Source of the DNA: Thermobifida halotolerans
Lineage (GTDB): Bacteria; Actinomycetota; Actinomycetes; Streptosporangiales; Streptosporangiaceae
Length of the DNA stretch: 64,000 nucleotides
Reading direction: 5' to 3'
Assembly: GCF_003574835.2 (NCBI RefSeq)
Contig: NZ_CP063196.1
Coordinates: forward strand, 1,364,001-1,428,000
Shown: piece by piece, positions 16,888 through 25,637 of the stretch
Layout of the letters: every line of letters begins with the position of its first letter
How positions within the stretch are numbered: position 1 is the first letter of the stretch
Notes under the pieces: generated by a model
Database searches by the model: none
What the model was told of the DNA's origin: nothing
Seen by the model: the letters and a program-made list of their open reading frames with translations, nothing else
Program-made: the position numbers and the translations under genes

Positions 16888-17960
16888 TCATCGGGTGGCG
16901 ATACCCCACACGGCCGTGTTGACGGGCCAGAAGGGCGATCGTCGGAACTTCCGCTCGCGGACGCGCAGGGTCGCGAATCCGGCCTCCCGCACGATGTCGA
17001 CGGTGTGGCGGTGCGGATCGCAGCCTTCGAACAGCCACCCCCAGGGCCGCCGGATCGCCTGCTGCACCCGGGACCTGAAGCTCCCCGGCGGCGCCGCCAC
17101 GTGCTCGACGAAACGGAACCGTCCTCCGGGGCGCAGGACGCGCCTGACCTCTTCCAGAACCTGCCGCGGGTCGGTGACCGTGCACAGCACCAGCGAGCAG
17201 ATCACCTCGTCCACCGACGCGTCGGGCAGGGCGGCCGGGTCCAGGCGCGGGCCGGTCACCACGACGGTGCGCGGGTCCGGCACGTTCTCGGCGATGAGCG
17301 GCTGGGCTCGGATGACGCGGCGCAGCAGGGACGCGCCGACGCCGGAACCGCCGACCGCCGCGATGATGACGGTTTCGTCGGGGGCGTAGCCGAACTCCGC
17401 CCGCAGGGCCTCCCGGTCGCCGACCTCGGACGGGTCGAAGCCGGTGATGTGGCCCGCGAACCGGTAGTGGGCCTCGGTCCACTCGCGGATTCCCGGCAGT
17501 CCCGGACCGAAGGGGAGGTCCACGACGTCGTCGGGGTCTCCGACGAAGACGGAGAGGTCCCGGACGCCGGGATGGCGCTCGACGTGCTCCAGCATCTCGG
17601 CGTTGTGGTCGGCGGTCAGCAGCCGCTCCCGCTCCCCGCCCTCCGGCATGGGCACGTAGCCGACGAAGTCGGTGAGCCGGGCGAAACGCGCGTGCTTGGC
17701 CGAGGGGTCCTCGTGCAGGAAGTGGTCCACGTCCCAGGACTCGTCACCGACGACCAGGTCGTAGCGTTCGGTCTCCACGACGTCGAGGAACGTCATGGAG
17801 TTGGCGACGAGGATCTCGTCCATGCGGCGCACGGCCTCGAAGACGTTCAGGTCGTGCTCGCACGACTCGCTGACCAGGCGGCGGCCAGGACGCGGGTGAC
17901 CGGGTCCTGGGCCAGCCAGTCGATCCGCGCCTCGGGCACGAGCGCGCGCAGCTCCCCTGG
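16888..17960 (-). pseudogene. Chimera of a truncated glycosyltransferase and a truncated methyltransferase
   Basis: One open frame joins two unrelated halves. The upstream part (RMDEILVANSMTFLDVV, LTDFVGYVPMPEGGERE, FGPGLPGIREWTEAHYRFAG, VIIAAVGGSGVGASLLRR) is a UDP-glycosyltransferase of the MurG-like predicted family, lacking its sugar-nucleotide C-terminal half. At about 17240 it turns into the C-terminal half of a SAM methyltransferase (DASVDEVICSLVLCTVTDP, EVRRVLRPGGRF, GCDPHRHTVDIVREAGF), which lacks the SAM-binding motif I. Further glycosyltransferase sequence (ELRALVPEARIDWLAQDPVT) continues in another frame near 17885-17960. Both enzymes should be inactive. Confidence 0.8.
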
Positions 17961-18878
17961 TCCGCTGCCTCACGGCGGCGGCGATGGGCGTGGGAGTGCT
18001 GGTCGGGGTCTCCGGTCCGGCCCGGGCCCAGTCGGAGTCGACCGCCGCGGCCCCGGTGGTGACCGGGTGGGAGCAGGTGCAGTCCCCGTCGGAGACCGAC
18101 TCGAGGTTCTACAAGACCGCCGAGGCGAAGTGCCCCTCCGGTAAGAAGGTCGTCGGTGGCGGCGGCTGGGTGGTGGAGGACGGTCCGGACGAGACCGCCC
18201 CGAGCGGCTGGCGCTGACCCAGCTGGAGCCGAGGGACGACATCGACGGGAGCGGAAGGGACGGCTACATCGCGGCCGCGGCGGAGACCTCGCCCGGGGTT
18301 TCCGGTGACTGGTCGGTGACGGCGTACGCGATCTGCGTCGACGCCGACTCCGTGCCCGGCTGGCACATCAACCCCGAGTACACCGGGAGCACGAGCGACG
18401 CGGTGCAGCGCGAGACGGTCGGCTGCGGCGACCCGAACCGGCAACGGGTGGTCGGGACCGGCGCCCGGATCGACATCAGCCCCAGCTACCAGGGGGAGGT
18501 CGTGCTGCAGATGGCGCGGGCCTCGGGAACGGGCGACATCGCCAGGGCACAGTCGCACGAGGACGCCGACGGCTTCCCGGGCCCCACAGGCTGGCCGTCT
18601 ACGCGATCTGCATGGACACCCCCCAGGGCTACGAGGTGAAGGGCACGGCGTCGCCCGAGCAGCACTCGGAGAGCCGGAAGATCGCCGTGGTGTCCTGCCC
18701 CTACCAGCAGGTGCTGGGCGCCGGCGGGGCGATCTCCATGAACGCGCCGGGCAACGTCTCGCTCCAGGCGATCATCCCCATCAGGGACCGTGCGTACGTC
18801 TCGGCGGCCGAGAACACGCCCACCAGGCAGAACTGGGACTACATCCTCGCCCGGACCATCTGCGTCGACCTGCCCTGA
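17957..18878 (+). pseudogene. Frameshifted secreted protein of an actinobacterial repeat family
   Basis: Three frames together encode one secreted protein. Frame one begins inside a signal peptide (LVRCLTAAAMGVGVLVGVSG, ending PARAQ) that has lost its start at the junction with the glycosyltransferase remnant, then CPSGKKVVGGGGWVVEDG. A shift near 18211 leads to LTQLEPRDDIDGSGRDGYIA and VTAYAICVDADSVPGWH. A second shift near 18590 leads to RLAVYAICMDTPQGYEV and VVSCPYQQVLGAGGAISMN, ending TICVDLP at 18878. The repeat CP..K.V.GGG...YAIC occurs in secreted actinobacterial proteins of unknown function. Confidence 0.8.
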
Positions 18879-18943
18879 GTCCGACAGCCCCGGCACACCC
18901 CGCCGCTGCGTCGGATCGGGTGTGCCCCGGGACGGAAAAAGAG

Positions 18944-18989
18944 CCGCGGGCCACGGCGTCTGTCCCTTCCCCGACGCCGTGGCCCGCGG
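18944..18989 (-). terminator. Terminator of the CE15 esterase gene
   Basis: Perfect 17-bp stem (18944-18960 with 18973-18989), 12-base loop. On the reverse strand it is followed by a five-U run (AAAAA at 18936-18940). It also faces the end of the frameshifted secreted-protein gene. Confidence 0.85.
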
Positions 18990-19132
18990 TTCCGCTGCGC
19001 CCACCCCCTCCACAGCCGCGCGGCTTCCCCGAGGCGGAGGCCCTGCCGTGGCGTTCGGGCTCACCGAGCGGGGGAGGTCCCGCCCCGGCGGGGACGCGGT
19101 GCCGGGGCGGGACCGTCGGGGTGTGGGAGGGA

Positions 19133-20761
19133 TCAGGGACTGGTGCAGGTGATGTTGCCGGGCTCGGTGGAGGAGTTGCCGCTGGCGACGAAACCGAAGG
19201 TGACGGTGCCGTTGGCCGCGACGGTTCCGTTCCAGGGGGTGTTGCGCACCGTGACGGATCCGCTGGTCCCGGTGTTCTCGCCGTTCCAGAGGTTGCTGAT
19301 GGACTGACCGGAGGCCAGGGTCATGCTGACGGTCCAGCCGTTGAGCGCGCTGGTGCTGTTGTTGCGGACCGACACCTCGCCCTGGAAGCCGCCGGACCAA
19401 CTGTTGACCGTCCGGTAGCTGGCGGTGCAGGTGTCACCCGGGTCCCCCGGATCCCCCGGATCCCCCGGATCCCCCGGGTCGCCCGGATCCCCTGGGTCGC
19501 CCGGGTCACCGCCGTCGTCGGTCAGGACCGGAGTCTGCCAGTTCTTCCATTCGGACAGGTTGCCGGACTTGCTGGGCGAGATCCTGATCTGGCCGGGAGC
19601 GCTGCCCGTCCCCAGCAGGAACGCCTGGATGCTCTGCTGCAGGGGGGTCCTCCACTCGGACCTGGCAGCGCAGTGGGTGCCGTCCTGGACGTCGGACCAG
19701 TAGGTGATGTTGTCCTCCGCGCCGAGCGCCTTGTAGACCTCCGCTCCGGCCAGGGCCGCCACGCTTCCGGACCGGGCGCCCAGCCAGTCGACGTGGGGGT
19801 TCTCCATGATGAGCAGCCCCCGAGGCGCGATCATGGCCACGACCTCGTGCGTGTCCACCGGCAGCATGCTCGGGTTGCCCGTGTAGGAGCCGAACGCGTC
19901 GCCCAGCCACGGTTGCTCCGTGTAGGCGCTGTCCAGAGGCTGGGCGCCTGATTCCCGAGAGACCCCGCGGAAGATGGGGGCACCGCCGGTGCCCGACTCG
20001 ATCGGCATGGTCAACGCGATGCGCTCGTCGAACGCACCGGTCACGAAGGCGCCCTTTCCGAACCGCGAGCATCCCGTGACGCCGGTCGCGTCCGCCCGGA
20101 GGATGTTGCCGCCCGACTGCTCGATGACGTCGATGATCCGGCTCACCCCCCAGGCCCAGGCGACCAGCAGCCCCGTGCTGCTCGAGGAGCCGTAGATGTC
20201 GTAGAACGCGCCCTGCTTGTTGCTTCGTGACGTGCCCTCGTTGCCGACCGTGTAGGGGTCGTAGTTGATGACGGCGGCACCGGCGGCCTTGATGGTGTCC
20301 GTGTCGGCTCCGAGCCCTCCCAGGACCACGACGGCCGGGAAGGGGCCGGAACCGCTCGGCAGGTCGACCGTCGCCGAGAAGCTGGAGCTTCTGCCCTGGT
20401 CGCTCACCTGCACGGTGATACGGTCCGTCGAGACCGTCCCCGTGACACTGTCGGGCTTGTCGGGCTTTTGGCCGTAGACGTACGTCTCCGCCAGCTCCAT
20501 GATCTCCGCCCGTCGGCACCGCCAGTCGTCCTTGGTGGAGACCCGTGTGCCGTCCAGCTTCGTGAAGGGGTCGGGGAGCATGGAGTCGGCGGTCGACTGG
20601 CCCGGGCTGGGCACCACGCAGTCGGCGCCGCTGTTCTCAACGGCGGCCGCGACCTGCGTGACGGCGCTCGCCTGCGGGGCGAGGGTGGTGGTGACCAGGC
20701 TCGCGACGGCCACGAAGGCCGCGGCCGCCCACACCCGGGGCCGATATCGGTAGAAGCGCAT
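19133..20761 (-). CDS. Glucuronoyl esterase (CE15) with C-terminal CBM2
   Basis: A 542-residue secreted enzyme; ATG at 20761 has GGAGAT just upstream. Residues 1-38 are a signal peptide ending in ASA. The catalytic domain carries the CE15 nucleophile motif GCSRFGKGAF (Ser near 230), the nearby ESGTGGAP and the late His in DGTHCAARSEW. A linker of repeated Pro-Gly-Asp (about 417-440) joins a family 2 cellulose-binding module (WSGGFQGEVSVRN, LNGWTVSMTLASGQ, NTPWNGTVAANGTVTFGF). CE15 enzymes cleave the ester between lignin alcohols and 4-O-methyl-glucuronic acid of xylan; the CBM2 would hold it on cellulose. Confidence 0.92.
   Translation of the reverse strand: MRFYRYRPRVWAAAAFVAVASLVTTTLAPQASAVTQVAAAVENSGADCVVPSPGQSTADSMLPDPFTKLDGTRVSTKDDWRCRRAEIMELAETYVYGQKPDKPDSVTGTVSTDRITVQVSDQGRSSSFSATVDLPSGSGPFPAVVVLGGLGADTDTIKAAGAAVINYDPYTVGNEGTSRSNKQGAFYDIYGSSSSTGLLVAWAWGVSRIIDVIEQSGGNILRADATGVTGCSRFGKGAFVTGAFDERIALTMPIESGTGGAPIFRGVSRESGAQPLDSAYTEQPWLGDAFGSYTGNPSMLPVDTHEVVAMIAPRGLLIMENPHVDWLGARSGSVAALAGAEVYKALGAEDNITYWSDVQDGTHCAARSEWRTPLQQSIQAFLLGTGSAPGQIRISPSKSGNLSEWKNWQTPVLTDDGGDPGDPGDPGDPGDPGDPGDPGDPGDTCTASYRTVNSWSGGFQGEVSVRNNSTSALNGWTVSMTLASGQSISNLWNGENTGTSGSVTVRNTPWNGTVAANGTVTFGFVASGNSSTEPGNITCTSP
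19435..19509 (-). repeat. Nine-base tandem repeat encoding a (Pro-Gly-Asp)n linker
   Basis: About eight near-identical 9-bp units (ccccggatc with third-base variants) inside the CE15 gene. They encode a flexible acidic linker between catalytic domain and CBM2. Unit number could vary between strains by slippage. Confidence 0.85.
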
Positions 20762-21757
20762 TGAGATCTCCAGAGGAAAGCTCGCAGTCGAGGGGAACGG
20801 CCCCCTGCCGGACGGCACCGGGGCATGTGCCTGCCGGTGCGCGCCGGATGGGGGGAGAGTGTGCCGGTCCGGCCTGGCGGAGACGCCACCGCGGGCACGG
20901 TGACTGGGAAGGGGCATGTGGCCTCCCGCTGAGGGGGTGTCACGGTCGCAGGCCGGAACCAGGACTGGGGGAGCCCCCACGCTAATGGAGACTCTGAGTA
21001 GTTTCCCAGTATCAGAACGGAGTTTTTTTCGGATTCTTCCGGAAATTTTCGGACCAGACTCGCCGGGCGATCGGCAAGAGCGCAGCGACGGGGAACGTGA
21101 CTGAGGCCGGTGCGCCCCCGAAGCTGCTGCATGTGCGCGGAAGTGATGGAGGGCGGGCCGGCGCGGCGGCCGGTGCGGGCATCCCACGGGGCGCCGATCT
21201 CACCGCTGCTGTGCGATGGGCCTCCTCCACCCTCGGTCTGAGATGTCGGGGTGGCGAATGGGGGCGGCTCTGACCGGGACGGTGATGCGGGTGATGCCGC
21301 ACCGGGTTTCCGCAGCAGCCCCAGGCATCCGGGGAGGCCACGGCCTGTTCTGCACCGGATCTGTCGGAAGCTCGGAACTGACGCACCGACGGTGGTCGGT
21401 GCGGCGTCCTCCGATGGCGTGCCGGCAGGGTGTCCGGAAGGCTTTTTCGGACAGGGGCGCTCGCGGCGAAGCAGCGTCCCGGCCCGGCCGGGGTTGCTTT
21501 CCGGAGACCGGGACCAGCCGTCTTCGCGGCACAGGGCGAGACCGGGCATCATGCGCTGACGGACTACCACTGGGCGGACCAGGCGCCACCACGGAAGGAG
21601 ACAGAGGCAGAGGCGCAGGCCACGGTGCTGGTGAACGGATGACTGGACAGCCGCGTAACAGCGCCCCGCCATCCCGGACTCTCGCCCCCAACGGGAAGCA
21701 GGCCACGGCGCCCCCGAAGACGCAGCGGCCTACCTTTGGTCCTGCGAGAGTGCCTTG
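20762..21757. other. Gene-poor interval upstream of the CE15 gene
   Basis: About 1 kb without a convincing gene on either strand; the longest open frames are Pro/Arg/Ser-rich and match no family I know. It must hold the CE15 promoter. Notable are the palindrome at 20966-20979 and an unusually AT-rich patch near 21000-21050 with TTCCGGAA and a run of seven T. The rest could be decayed DNA flanking the insertion sequence. Confidence 0.5.
20966..20979. promoter_or_regulatory. CelR-like imperfect palindrome TGGGGGAGCCCCCA
   Basis: Matches the T. fusca CelR box (TGGGAGCGCTCCCA) at 11 of 14 positions and is palindromic except for the central two bases. It lies about 205 bases before the CE15 start. 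GC-rich DNA makes chance matches likely, so this is a weak call. Confidence 0.35.
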
Positions 21758-21807
21758 ACCGTGGGCACGGGTCCGCACGGTCCACCCGCGCTCACGGCCG
21801 GCCGTAG

Positions 21808-22234
21808 TCAGTCCGGCCGCTTCTGCTGCGCGATGTAGTCCTTGACACCTGCAGCGGCGCACCGCCGCACGAGCCCGCGAAGTGGGAGGGCGCCAGGACC
21901 GGCCGTGCATGATCGCCCGGTTGATCCGGCCGGTGGACTCCGCGCGCAGACGGCGGGACGAGACGCCCTTGAGGCTGCTGACCAGGCTGGCGAGCGCGAC
22001 CTTCGGCGGGTGGTGCACGAGCAGGTGAACGTGGTCGGCCTCCCCGTCGAACTCCTTCGACTCCGCCCCGAAGTCCTCGCAGACCTTGCCCATGACCTCT
22101 TCGCAGCGCCTCAGCATCCCGCCGTCCAGGACTCCGCGCCGGTACTCCGCGACAAGGACCAAGTAGGCATGAAGGGGGTGGACAACCGTCCGTCCCCTGC
22201 GGATACCAGGGCCTGGTTCCCACCGTGGTGACAT
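21808..22234 (-). pseudogene. tnpA: IS200-type transposase TnpA, frameshifted
   Basis: Starts at ATG 22234 and reads VVHPLHAYLVLVAEYRRGVL, CEEVMGKVCEDFGAE, then the HUH motif region DHVHLLVHHPPKVA and LVSSLKGVSSRRLRAE. Near 21905 the frame shifts to PSHFAGSCGGAPL, and near 21850 again to GVKDYIAQQKRPD, which holds the catalytic Tyr and the stop at 21808. Y1 transposases need the HUH pair and this Tyr in one polypeptide, so the product is inactive. Confidence 0.88.
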
Positions 22235-22258
22235 GGGCCAATGGCAGAATGAATCGCC

Positions 22259-23499
22259 GTGCGGCTTCGGTACAGCTTCCGCCTGTACCCGAGTGCCGGT
22301 CAGCGCGCGGCGTTGGCCAGAGCGTCCGGGTGCGCGCGGGTCGTCTTCAGCGACGCGCTCCGCGTCCGCGAGGAGGCCCGCGCGACCGGGGCTGCCGTTC
22401 CTCGTCTCGGCGGAACTGTCCCAACGTCGCACAGCCGCGAAGAAGACCCCGCAACGGGTCTGGCTCGGCGAGGTCCTGGTGCTCCGGCAGTCCCTGCGGG
22501 ACCTGGACACGGCGTACCGGAACTTCTTCGACGGCCTCAAAGGCAAACGCCCCAGGATGGGGCCTCCCCGGTACAAGTCCCGCAAGGACGACCGGCAGTC
22601 GATCCGTTTCACCGCGAACGCCTCGTGGCGGATCACGACCGGCGGGAAGCCGCGCCTGCCGAAGGTCGGTGACGTGCGGGTGAAGTGGTCCCGGACACTG
22701 CCGTCCACCCCGTCCACCGTGACGGTCATCAAGGACGCCGCGGGCCGGTACTTCGCCAGCTTCGCCGTCTCAACCGGCCCCGAGGAAGTCCTCCCCGCCA
22801 CCACGCCCGAGATCGGCATCGATCTCGGCTTGGGGCACTTCGCCGTCCTCTCCGACGGCACCGGGATCGACTCCCCGCGCTTGCTGCGTCGGGCCGAAAA
22901 CGCCTGAAGAAGGCACAACGGGCGCTGTCGCGCAAGCAGAAGGGCTCGGCCAACCGGGACAAGGCCAGAGCCAGGGTTGCCCGTGCTCACGTGCGGGTGG
23001 CTGATGCGCGCCGCGAGTTCCACCACCAGCTCTCCACTCGGCTGGTCCGCGACAACCAAGCGATCGCCGTGGAAGACCTGTGCGTGAAGGGACTCGCCCG
23101 CACGCGCCTGGCCAAATCCGTGCACGACGCCGGATGGGCGCAGTTCGTGGCCATGCTGGCCTACAAGGCCGCCCGGTACGGGCGCACCCTGGTGAAGACC
23201 AACCGTTTCGAGCCGACCTCGCAGGTCTGCTCGGCATGCGGCGCCAAGGACGGTCCCAAGCCCCTGCACGTCCGCGAGTGGACGTGCCAGGCGTGCGGGA
23301 CCGTCCTCGACCGGGACGTCAACGCGGCCGTGAACATCGGCCGGGCCGCCGGACTGGCGGTGTCAGCCTGTGGAGCGCAGGTAAGACGGGCACCCGTGCC
23401 CGCGCGGCGCGGTGAAGCAGGAACCCACCCGAAGCGGCCCACACAGCCCGTGGGGAAGCAGGCGGGAATCCCGGGCCCTCAAGCCCGGGAGGATGTCAA
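22259..23499 (+). pseudogene. tnpB: TnpB RNA-guided nuclease, frameshifted twice
   Basis: GTG at 22259 opens VRLRYSFRLYPSAGQRAAL. Near 22388 the frame changes to SAELSQRRTAAKKTPQRVWL and on to the RuvC segment EIGIDLGLGHFAVLSDG. Near 22895 it returns to the first frame: RKRLKKAQRALSRKQKGS, IAVEDLCVKGLA with the RuvC Glu, the zinc ribbon CSACG...CQACG, and DRDVNAAVNIG with the last Asp. All catalytic residues survive, but not in one frame. The last frame runs through the right end of the element into flanking DNA. Confidence 0.9.
23469..23490 (+). repeat. Right-end hairpin of the IS200/IS605 element
   Basis: TCCCGGGC-CCTCAA-GCCCGGGA, an 8-bp perfect stem with a 6-base loop, followed by GGATGTCAA. 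In this family the right-end hairpin is recognised by TnpA and also forms the 3' end of the TnpB guide RNA. Confidence 0.75.
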
Positions 23500-24650
23500 T
23501 TCAGCAACTGCCGCGCCATCACCAGGCGCTGGATCTGGTTGGTGCCCTCGTAGATCTGGGTGATCTTGGCGTCGCGCATCATGCGTTCCACCGGGTAGTC
23601 GCGGGTGTAGCCGTAGCCGCCGAGAAGTTGCACGGCCTCGGTGGTGATCTCCATCGCCACGTCGGAGGCCAGGCACTTGGCGGCGGCGCCGAAGAAGGAC
23701 AGGTCGGCGTCGCCGCGTTCGGACTTGGCGGCGGCGACGTAGACCATCTGGCGGGCCGACTCCAACTTCATGGCCATGTCGGCGAGCATGAACTGGATGC
23801 CCTGGAAGTCGGCGACGGCCCTGCCGAACTGCTTGCGTTCCTTGACGTAGCCGAGCGCGTAGTCGAGCGCGCCCTGGGCGATGCCCACGGCCTGGGCGCC
23901 GATGGTGACGCGGGTGTGGTCGAGGGTGCGCAGCGCGGTGCGCAGGCCGTCGCCCACCTCGCCGACCAGGCGGTCGCCGGGAAGGCGGACGTTGTCGAAG
24001 ACCAGTTCGCGGGTGGGGGAGCCCTTGATGCCCATCTTCTTCTCCGGTTCGCCGAAGGAGAAGCCGGGGTCGTCGATGTGGACGACGAAGGCGCTGACGT
24101 TGCGGCCGCGGGGGCCGTCGGGGTCGGTGACGGCCATGACCGTGTAGTACCTGGACACCCCCGCGTTGGTGATCCAGGACTTCTGGCCGTTCAGGATCCA
24201 GTCGTCGCCGTCGCGGACCGCGCGGGTGCGCATGCTGGCGGTGTCGGAGCCGGCCTCGCGTTCGGACAGGCCGTAGGAGAACATCGCCTCACCCGAGGCC
24301 AGCGGAGTGAGGTAGCGCCGCTTGAGGTCCTCGGAGCCGGCGAGGATCAGCGGCATCGAGCCGAGCTTGTTCACCGCCGGGATCAGGGAGGAGGAGGCGC
24401 ACGCCCGGGCGACCTCCTCGATGACGATGCAGGTGGCGAGTGCGTCGGCGCCCGCACCGCCGTACTCCTCGGCGACGTGGGGGGCGTGGAAGTCGCTGGC
24501 CCGCAGCGCGTCGTAGGCCTCCTGGGGGAAGCGGCCGGTCTCGTCGACGTCGGCGGCGTGCGGGGCGATCTTGTCCTCGGCGACGGCACGGATGGCTTCG
24601 CGGAGCGCCTCGTGCTCCTCGGACATGCGGTAGAGGTCGAAGTCACTCAT
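23496..24650 (-). CDS. Acyl-CoA dehydrogenase
   Basis: A 384-residue FAD-dependent acyl-CoA dehydrogenase. ATG at 24650 has GGAGA seven bases upstream. Motifs: [11 protein letters not shown], the FAD-binding WITNAG, the central [23 protein letters not shown] and [16 protein letters not shown], and the catalytic Glu in [11 protein letters not shown]. It carries out the first oxidation step of fatty-acid or branched-chain acyl-CoA breakdown. Its last codons are MARQLLN, and the TGA stop (23496-23498) belongs to the right end of the insertion sequence, so the original C-terminal residues may be lost. It is divergent from a TetR gene. Confidence 0.94.
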   Translation of the reverse strand: MSDFDLYRMSEEHEALREAIRAVAEDKIAPHAADVDETGRFPQEAYDALRASDFHAPHVAEEYGGAGADALATCIVIEEVARACASSSLIPAVNKLGSMPLILAGSEDLKRRYLTPLASGEAMFSYGLSEREAGSDTASMRTRAVRDGDDWILNGQKSWITNAGVSRYYTVMAVTDPDGPRGRNVSAFVVHIDDPGFSFGEPEKKMGIKGSPTRELVFDNVRLPGDRLVGEVGDGLRTALRTLDHTRVTIGAQAVGIAQGALDYALGYVKERKQFGRAVADFQGIQFMLADMAMKLESARQMVYVAAAKSERGDADLSFFGAAAKCLASDVAMEITTEAVQLLGGYGYTRDYPVERMMRDAKITQIYEGTNQIQRLVMARQLLN

Positions 24651-24683
24651 GGGGGTCTCCTTGCCTGGCATTCATCCCAAGTA

Positions 24684-24718
24684 TGACACTACGTCTCAGT
24701 AAAGGGAACTGAGTCTCA
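24684..24718. promoter_or_regulatory. Candidate TetR operator between divergent genes
   Basis: The interval between the acyl-CoA dehydrogenase and TetR genes holds TGACAC-TAC-GTCTCA (24684-24698, one mismatch), CTCAGT-N7-ACTGAG (24695-24713, perfect) and TGAGTCTCA (24710-24718). Overlapping dyads in the only AT-richer patch of this interval suggest a TetR site controlling both genes. Confidence 0.5.
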
Positions 24719-24790
24719 TTCGTGGAGGGAGGACCCGATGTGCGGGACAATGAGCCGTCATCGTGGGACGGACGGGGACGAGGAGAGCTG

Positions 24791-25492
24791 ATGACCGAGC
24801 GCGCGGGTGGTCGCGGAGTCGTGGCCGCGGCGCTGCGGCTGTTCGACGAGCGGGGCTTCGAGGCGACCACCATGGACGACATCGCGGTGGCCGCCGGGGT
24901 GAGCCGCAGCACCCTGTTCCGGCGGTTCGGTTCCAAGGACGACCTGCTCTTCGCCGACCACGAGGAACTCGTGGAGTCGGTGCGCACCCTGCTGGCGGCC
25001 TCGCACGAGGACCCGGTCGCCGCGGTGTGCACCGCGGCGCGCATGGTGCTGCGCTCCTACACCGGTCAGCCCGACCTGGCGGTGCGCCGGTACCGGCTGG
25101 TCCGGGCGCGTCCGGCGCTGCGCGACCGCGAGCTCGCGATGACGGCGCGCTACCAGTCGCTGTTCACCCAGCACCTGGCGGGCGGGCACGGTGACGAGTC
25201 GCGGATGCTGGCCGCCGAGGTGCTGGCCGCCGCGGTCATCGCCGCGCACAACCACGTGCTGCGGGTGTGGCTGCGTGACCCGGGGGCGCGCAGTCCCTCG
25301 CCGATGGAGCGGTTGGACGAGGCGCTGGCGTTCGTGGTGGCCACCGTCGCTCCTCCGCTGCGCGGGGCCGACCCCCGGCCGTCGCCCGCTCGGGGGGACG
25401 ACGCGGTCCTGGTGGCGGTCTATCCCGAGGGCGCCTCGCACGAGGAGGTCATCGCCCGGGTCCGGACCGCCCTGGAGTCGGCGCGGACGTGA
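24791..25492 (+). CDS. TetR-family transcriptional regulator
   Basis: A 233-residue regulator. ATG at 24791 follows GAGGAG at proper spacing; an in-frame GTG at 24740 would add 17 residues. The N-terminus has ALRLFDERGFEATTMDDIAVAAGVSRSTLFRRFGSKDDLLF, a clear TetR DNA-binding domain, quoted here in parts: FEATTMDDIAVAAGVS and RSTLFRRFGSKDDLLF. The C-terminal domain is all-helical with a ligand pocket of unknown specificity. Divergent placement suggests control of the acyl-CoA dehydrogenase by an acyl-CoA-type ligand. Confidence 0.9.
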   Translation: MTERAGGRGVVAAALRLFDERGFEATTMDDIAVAAGVSRSTLFRRFGSKDDLLFADHEELVESVRTLLAASHEDPVAAVCTAARMVLRSYTGQPDLAVRRYRLVRARPALRDRELAMTARYQSLFTQHLAGGHGDESRMLAAEVLAAAVIAAHNHVLRVWLRDPGARSPSPMERLDEALAFVVATVAPPLRGADPRPSPARGDDAVLVAVYPEGASHEEVIARVRTALESART

Positions 25493-25637
25493 GCGTGGAC
25501 ACCGCGGCGGACACGCTGCTCCGCGGCTCCGTGCGGCGGGCGGTGCCGCCGTGGACGACGCGCCCGCGAGTCGGTGGCACGCGCGCCGGAGCGGCCCCGT
25601 CCCCCGGGCGGGAGGCGGGGCCGCGGTGCCGTGCGGC

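Larger units (their letters stand above)
21758..23499. mobile_element. Degraded IS200/IS605-family insertion sequence
   Basis: Divergent tnpA (reverse) and tnpB (forward) genes separated by 24 bases, the IS605 arrangement. The right end is marked by a hairpin at 23469-23490 followed by AGGATGTCAA. The left end is less certain; ACCGTG...CACGGT at 21758-21781 could be its subterminal hairpin. Both genes are frameshifted, so the element cannot move by itself. Confidence 0.82.

Noticed and set aside
19435-19509. Short regular repeats as a possible CRISPR array
   Set aside because: Contiguous 9-bp units without spacers, in frame within the esterase gene.
18920-19951. A forward frame of 343 codons opposite the CE15 gene
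   Set aside because: Antisense of the CE15-CBM2 coding region, including the mirror of its linker repeats.
21200-21757. Possible older transposase remnant between the CE15 upstream region and the IS element
   Set aside because: Several open frames exist, but none shows a DDE or other transposase motif that I can defend.
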